This document shows positions 59,433 through 64,000 of a stretch of 64,000 nt of DNA, piece after piece (position 1 is the first letter of the stretch; every line of letters starts with the position of its first letter). Made by a program: the position numbers and the translations under genes. Origin of the DNA: Panopea generosa. Lineage: Eukaryota; Mollusca; Bivalvia; Adapedonta; Hiatellidae. The stretch is from NCBI GenBank assembly GCA_029582155.1, contig CM055895.1, forward strand, positions 14,684,787-14,748,786, in the 5' to 3' direction. The notes under the pieces are model-generated. The model saw only the letters and a program-made list of their open reading frames with translations, searched no databases and was not told the origin of the DNA.

Positions 59433-60572
59433 GGTAGTTTGCGGCGTTCCTAGCTGATTTTTGACATCTCACGAAAATTATCAATAATTTGTACACATTT
59501 ACTATAAGGTATCCGCTTTTGTTTAAGCTTTTTTTTTTTAAAATTGTAACACAGTTTCTCATTAACAGCGCCTCCTATAGCAATACATATTTTTCGTACA
59601 ATTTTCGCCTTTTTTCCTTTATGAAATATTCAACATTAATGCAAAATTGTTTTTGATAACAGTTTTACATTACTAATTTTATTACCTGTTGGAAGAAAAT
59701 AACTTTTACCCAGATAGAATACAAAATTTATGATGTTACTTTTACGTCTTATCATTATGAAGGGGTTGGATTAAATGCGGGTTTAAAAACAACAAATTTT
59801 GAATGTTCACACATGATTGCACAAGAATGTGCTGGTACAAGTTCTTGAAATTTACATATATTAAACTTCACTCATTTTACTATAATATAATCGAAAAAAA
59901 AGAGGTGGTTTTCACACTAGTTTTTACATAAATTTGAATTCAAATTAAAAATTAAACCCTTAAAAACACACAACTTTTATCTGCTATTTTAGACAACCAC
60001 ATTATATGATGTTTCCTTGATGTCATCTGTAATCACAAGCAAACACAGTATTTTTTAAGTGTTTAGTTTTAATTTAAATTCAAATTTATGAAAAAACTAG
60101 TGTGAACACCCCCTCTTTTTATTTGATTATATTTTAGTGACATTAATACAGTTTAACATATGTGAAATTCAAGAGCTTGTATGAGAGCTTTTTCGCATAA
60201 TCAGCCGTGAATGTTTAAAATTCGTTGTTTTTAAACCCACATTTTTATCAACCCCGACATAATGATTAGATGTAAAGGTAACACAAATTAAATCTTGTCG
60301 GCATGGAAGTTGTAATCTTATCAAAGGAAATAAAATAAGTAATTTAATAATATTATTAAAAACAATTTTGAATAAGTATTGATTATTTTACAAGGAAAAA
60401 ACTGTGAAATTCGTCCGAAAAATATGTTCCACCAGAAGGCGCTGTTAATGAGAAACTGTGATAGTATATTAAATAAAACATAAAACAAAGATTAAACGAA
60501 AGCTGATCAATTGTACAGATTTCTGATAAATTACATCAGATGTCAAAAAATCAGATAAGAACCCAAACTACC
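59433..60572. mobile_element. Foldback element copy 2, 1,140 bp, near-complete palindrome
   Basis: The left arm GGTAGTTTGCGGCGTTCC, TGATTTTTGACATCT, TCTCATTAACAGCGCC mirrors the right arm GGCGCTGTTAATGAGA, AGATGTCAAAAAATCA, AACCCAAACTACC. The inner arms pair too (TTTTTACATAAATTTGAATT with AATTCAAATTTATGAAAAAA). It has no coding capacity. Copy 1 is at 24127-25471. Confidence 0.88.
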
Positions 60573-61224
60573 TTAAACAATTCACTTCAAATACAATTTT
60601 TACACCAACTGTTTTCTTTTAGGTAAGCAAGCTGTTATAAATGTATACGTTGACGTCATTATTCTGACGTAACGCCTATCTCTTTTTTACGGTTTCTTAC
60701 GAAAAAATCTAGATCTTGTTTTATTGTATTTTTGTAGACGTGAAAATGAAAATGTTTTTGATTGCGATTAGTTGATGAGGTATTAGATTACAAAAAAAAA
60801 ATTGAGTGACAGAGCTTGGTCTTGGCCATGTGAGAAAGCTATCACGTGACATGAAAGATAGTTTTTCTCCATGGGGAAAACCTTATCTTCTATGAGCAGG
60901 AATGAGAGAAGCAAAGACACACAACTGTTTGTAAAAATGGCTATAATCAATTAAATTGCTTGCCAATTATCGATGTCATTATTATGCCCATGTTTATTGT
61001 TTATAGACATAGTCGACTAGAGCCGACGCGCGATCTTTCAATCTAAATCGCACAGGTGTGATTTTCACCTTTTTTATTGATAGTTGATACATAAACATTC
61101 GATACAAATGGTAAGTTTACCTTATTGTTTAAACCGATGCACTATCATCCCCGATACTGTTAATAGTAAATGGAGGAAATTATTATAAGGGAGGTAATCC
61201 TGAATTACAAAGTAATACGTGCGG
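60573..61224. other. No recognised gene
   Basis: AT-rich sequence without supported features. Confidence 0.5.
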
Positions 61225-61362
61225 GATCCGGTCATCTCGTAACCAAGTCATTTCGTAACCGGTTATTTTCGGTTGTTTCGTAATCGTTTTTTTTTCCGGT
61301 TATTTCGTAACTGGTTTAAAATGTTTGGTAATTTCGTAACCATATTTTGGTCATTTCGTAAC
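61225..61362. repeat. Degenerate CGTAACCGGT motif repeat
   Basis: About seven units of GGT(C/T)ATTTCGTAACC type in both orientations of spacing (GTCATCTCGTAACC, GTCATTTCGTAACCGG, GTTATTTCGTAACTGG, GGTCATTTCGTAACCGG). CpG-bearing in AT-rich surroundings. Confidence 0.75.
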
Positions 61363-61630
61363 CGGTGGAAAAAATTGTTTATGAAGATGAATAAAAAACA
61401 TTTTATGATATTTTTCTGATAATTTTGTCTGCGTGTAGTATATTGCTGTTTTCTTTTTCTTTTTTTTCCTCTACCTCTTTTTTCTTCTTCTTTTCTTCAC
61501 CTTACGCTCAGAAGTTTTCTATGACGAAAAAATCTGTCCTACTATCTATCGATTTATATCGGCTGCTCATATAATCCCTGAAAAGCATGTGCGCTTATAT
61601 AATTAGTTAAAGGAAAGTTACATGAAAACA

Positions 61631-61878
61631 AATCCAGGGGTCGTGAGTTCGAATCCCCCGCCCGGCAACAGTCTCCGTGATGATTGATATACGACATTGT
61701 GTCTCATTAGCATTCGTCTATCACCACTGATTCAAGTGGGAAAGTTATCAGTTACTTGCGGAGATGGGGTGTGCTCGAGTACTGGTTAATCCCAGGAAAC
61801 AGTGGTTAGGTTAACTGATCATCTGTTAGCCCTCAATGGCATAAAAATGACACTAAATATTCAATCAATCAATCAATA
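61631..61878 (+). mobile_element. SINE-A copy 8, 5'-truncated, best preserved body
   Basis: The B box GGGTCGTGAGTTCGAATCCC is intact. The body includes AGTTACTTGCGGAGATGGGG and CATCTGTTAGCCCTCAATGG, and the tail is (AATC)n. The A-box end of the head is missing. Confidence 0.9.
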
Positions 61879-62418
61879 CATGAAAACATGATAGTAAACA
61901 TTGTAGAATGATTGTGAGAATGGTAAATAAGCGATAATGTTAAGTCATCAAATAAAAATACGAAAAATATATGCTTTCAATTAAAGGCAACATTAGGTTA
62001 TATGAGACCCACCCCCGCCCCAACCCACACCCTCCCCCTTGAACGGAAATTACGCTTGTCTTCAAGAGATTGTCAGCATGAGTCGTTTTGCATGGCTGTT
62101 ACGCTGTTATATGTCTTGTATTTATAGTTCATCCATCTTACTGCCCATCGCTGGAAAGAACATTTCTCATGTTGATTTTTTATGTCTATACTGTATATGT
62201 AGACTCGAGTTCTAGCACTATGAGAATATTCGAATAGTAGTAATATATATTTATATTGGATTCACAATAAAGTGTAGAACACACATATATGTTAACCTTA
62301 TGAAGTTTATTCTAGAAATGAATACCGTGTTATAGACTCAGTAAAATGTGCGCGTTCGTAACTATAGTTTATTAAGTTTCAATAATGTTACATCTCCACA
62401 AGGCCGTGATAACTTGTA
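61879..62418. other. No recognised gene
   Basis: AT-rich sequence with a C-rich patch near 62009-62038. Confidence 0.5.
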
Positions 62419-62850
62419 ATTCGGCAATGGTTACATGGCATTCGGCAGTGGTTACATGCCATTTGACAATGGTTACATGTCATTCGGCAATGGTAACATG
62501 ACATTCGGCAGTGGCTTTATGTCAATTGGAAGTGGTTACTTGTCATTCGGCAGATGTTACATGTCATTCGCCGGTGGTTACTTGTCATTCGGCAGTGTTA
62601 CACATTATTTGGCAGTGGTTCCATGTCATTCGGCAGTGGTTATATACCATTCGGCAATGGTTACGTGTCATTCGGCAGAAGTAACGTCATTCAGCAGTAG
62701 TAATTTATCATTGCCAGTGGTTACATGTCATTCGGCAGTGGATACATGTTTTTCAACAGTGGTTACACATCATTTGGCGGTAATTGCTTGTCATTTGGCA
62801 GTGGTTACATGTCATTTGGCAGTGGTTACACTTCATTCGGTTGTGGTAAC
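62419..62850. repeat. 21-bp minisatellite, about 20 copies
   Basis: The unit is CATTCGGCAGTGGTTACATG plus T. The 146-codon frame through it (62435-62875) shows seven-residue repeats (YMSFGSG) that change frame part-way, and has no gene support. Confidence 0.95.
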
Positions 62851-62904
62851 GAGTGTATTCCGCCCAAAGATGTAACTATTCAACCAAATGACAATTATTA
62901 ATAC

Positions 62905-64000
62905 AATTCAGAAATAAGAACAAATTCAAGAAAACGAGACAAACAAAAGACAAAAGCTATACGGATGCAAAAAACAACAACAGAAGACTGGACAAAATAA
63001 AGACATTTTAAAAATAAGGTTTATAACTTAAAACTATGCCAAGGAGCAATATTTTAGTAATATGGAAGAGTTAATTGTAGACAGTAGTAAGACTAATCCT
63101 AAATTGTATTGGAAATTACTAAAACAATTAATTAGAGCAAATAAAAATTGTGAACTTATTCCTCCATTAAAAACTGCATTAGATAACGGCGAAGAAAAAT
63201 ACTATTTTGACGATAACGACAAAGCCAATGGTCTAAACGATTTTTTTGTATCACTTTCATCAAAAAGTCATCAGCAAAACAATACATTACTACCAACTTG
63301 TTCTCTTAAAACAAACAATACTCTAACACATATCAAGATAACTGAAAATGATATTATAGATACATTAAATCCCAACAAATCAGTTGGAGAAGATAAAATC
63401 AGTCATAATTTTAAAAAAAAACCACAAAAATCTGTATTTCTAAACCACTGGTTTTGCTTTATAATAAATCGCTAGAAGAATGTAAATTTCCAGAATTATG
63501 GAAACATGGTTTAATAATGCCACTATTCAAAAAAGGAAACACGAATAGCTTGTCTAATTATAGACCAATAACACTTTTAAGTTGTGTGGGTAAATTAATG
63601 AAAAGAGTTGTTAACAAACATATCTATATCTCAACTGTTCATCAGTTAATCGACATCTACCATCAAGTTTGTCTGGGTATCGATACAAGTCAATTTGCAT
63701 GCATGGTTTTCTGAGACGTTTCCGAGTCAAAGTATTTGATAGTGTGTGGATAAAAGGTCTTCTATTTAAGTTAAACAGAACGATGTTAACGGTGGTATCC
63801 TAAAATGGGCGGAAAGTTATTTAACCGGACGTCAACAAAAGGTTTTTTGTAGGTTCAAGTTTGTCTAACAGTTAGGTAACATCTGCTGGAGTTCCTCAAG
63901 GTTCTGTTTTAGGAACATTATTCTTTTGAATCTATATTCATGATATTGCCGAACATTTATTAAGTATTACTAGAACATTTGCCGATGATACATCTCTTGC
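62905..64000 (+). pseudogene. Second non-LTR retrotransposon, decayed, continues past the window
   Basis: The frame at 63062-63475 reads LYWKLLKQLIRANKN and KYYFDDNDKANGLNDFFVSL, the linker between endonuclease and reverse transcriptase in LINEs. The next frame reads FPELWKHGLIMPLFKKGNTN then YRPITLLSCVGKLMKRVV. Further frames give FDSVWIKGLLFKLK, SAGVPQGSVLGTLFF and FADDTSL, with the catalytic Asp pair at 63984-63989. A stop replaces one residue after TLFF, and at least three frameshifts are needed. It uses FADD where the LINE at 5.1 kb has YVDD, so the two are different lineages. Confidence 0.85.

Noticed and set aside
62435..62875. 146-codon Gly/Phe- and His-rich frame.
   Set aside because: Period-21 array; the residue pattern changes frame within the ORF and there is no secretion signal or family match.

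Overview
The window is AT-rich, intron-rich metazoan DNA. The one recognisable conserved gene (VPS35L), long introns, dense tRNA-headed SINEs, foldback MITEs, degenerate LINEs and long minisatellites suggest a marine invertebrate, most likely a bivalve mollusc. That assignment is inferred from repeat style, not from a marker gene. All family names below (SINE-A to SINE-E and so on) are labels for this window only.

Layout. (1) 1-22735, + strand: the 3' part of VPS35L, the VPS35-like subunit of the Retriever/Commander endosomal recycling complex. Nine coding exons total 1,095 nt (364 codons plus TAG). All junctions are GT-AG and all phases agree. The introns (0.6-4.9 kb) hold four minisatellites, a deleted mariner, a broken LINE inside a 54-bp array, a Helitron-like element inside a SINE, and MITEs. 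(2) 22736-26500: 3' flank with a TTAA-flanked MITE touching a 1.3-kb foldback element. (3) 26501-29961: an array of about 88 copies of a 39-bp unit with 117-bp higher-order blocks. (4) 30527-36531: a ~6-kb segment bounded by inverted GC-rich motif arrays and carrying a decayed coding exon. (5) 36532-52300: repeats, palindromes, and a decayed multi-exon transposon-like gene (41.9-43.5 kb). (6) 52325-54278: two well-formed exons, in phase with each other, that look like the 3' end of an unidentified + strand gene. (7) 55697-56650, - strand: an intronless ORF for a nine-finger C2H2 zinc-finger protein with a tenth, decayed finger at its N-terminus. (8) 59-64 kb: palindromic MITEs, a second foldback copy, a 21-bp array, and the start of a second decayed LINE that runs off the window.

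Only VPS35L and the zinc-finger ORF are confident functional genes. VPS35L would act at endosomes with VPS26C, VPS29 and the CCC complex. The zinc-finger protein is probably a nuclear DNA-binding regulator. Nothing links the two functionally. No tRNA or rRNA gene, CRISPR array or bacterial-type operon was seen. Most long reading frames in the window are read-through of tandem arrays.
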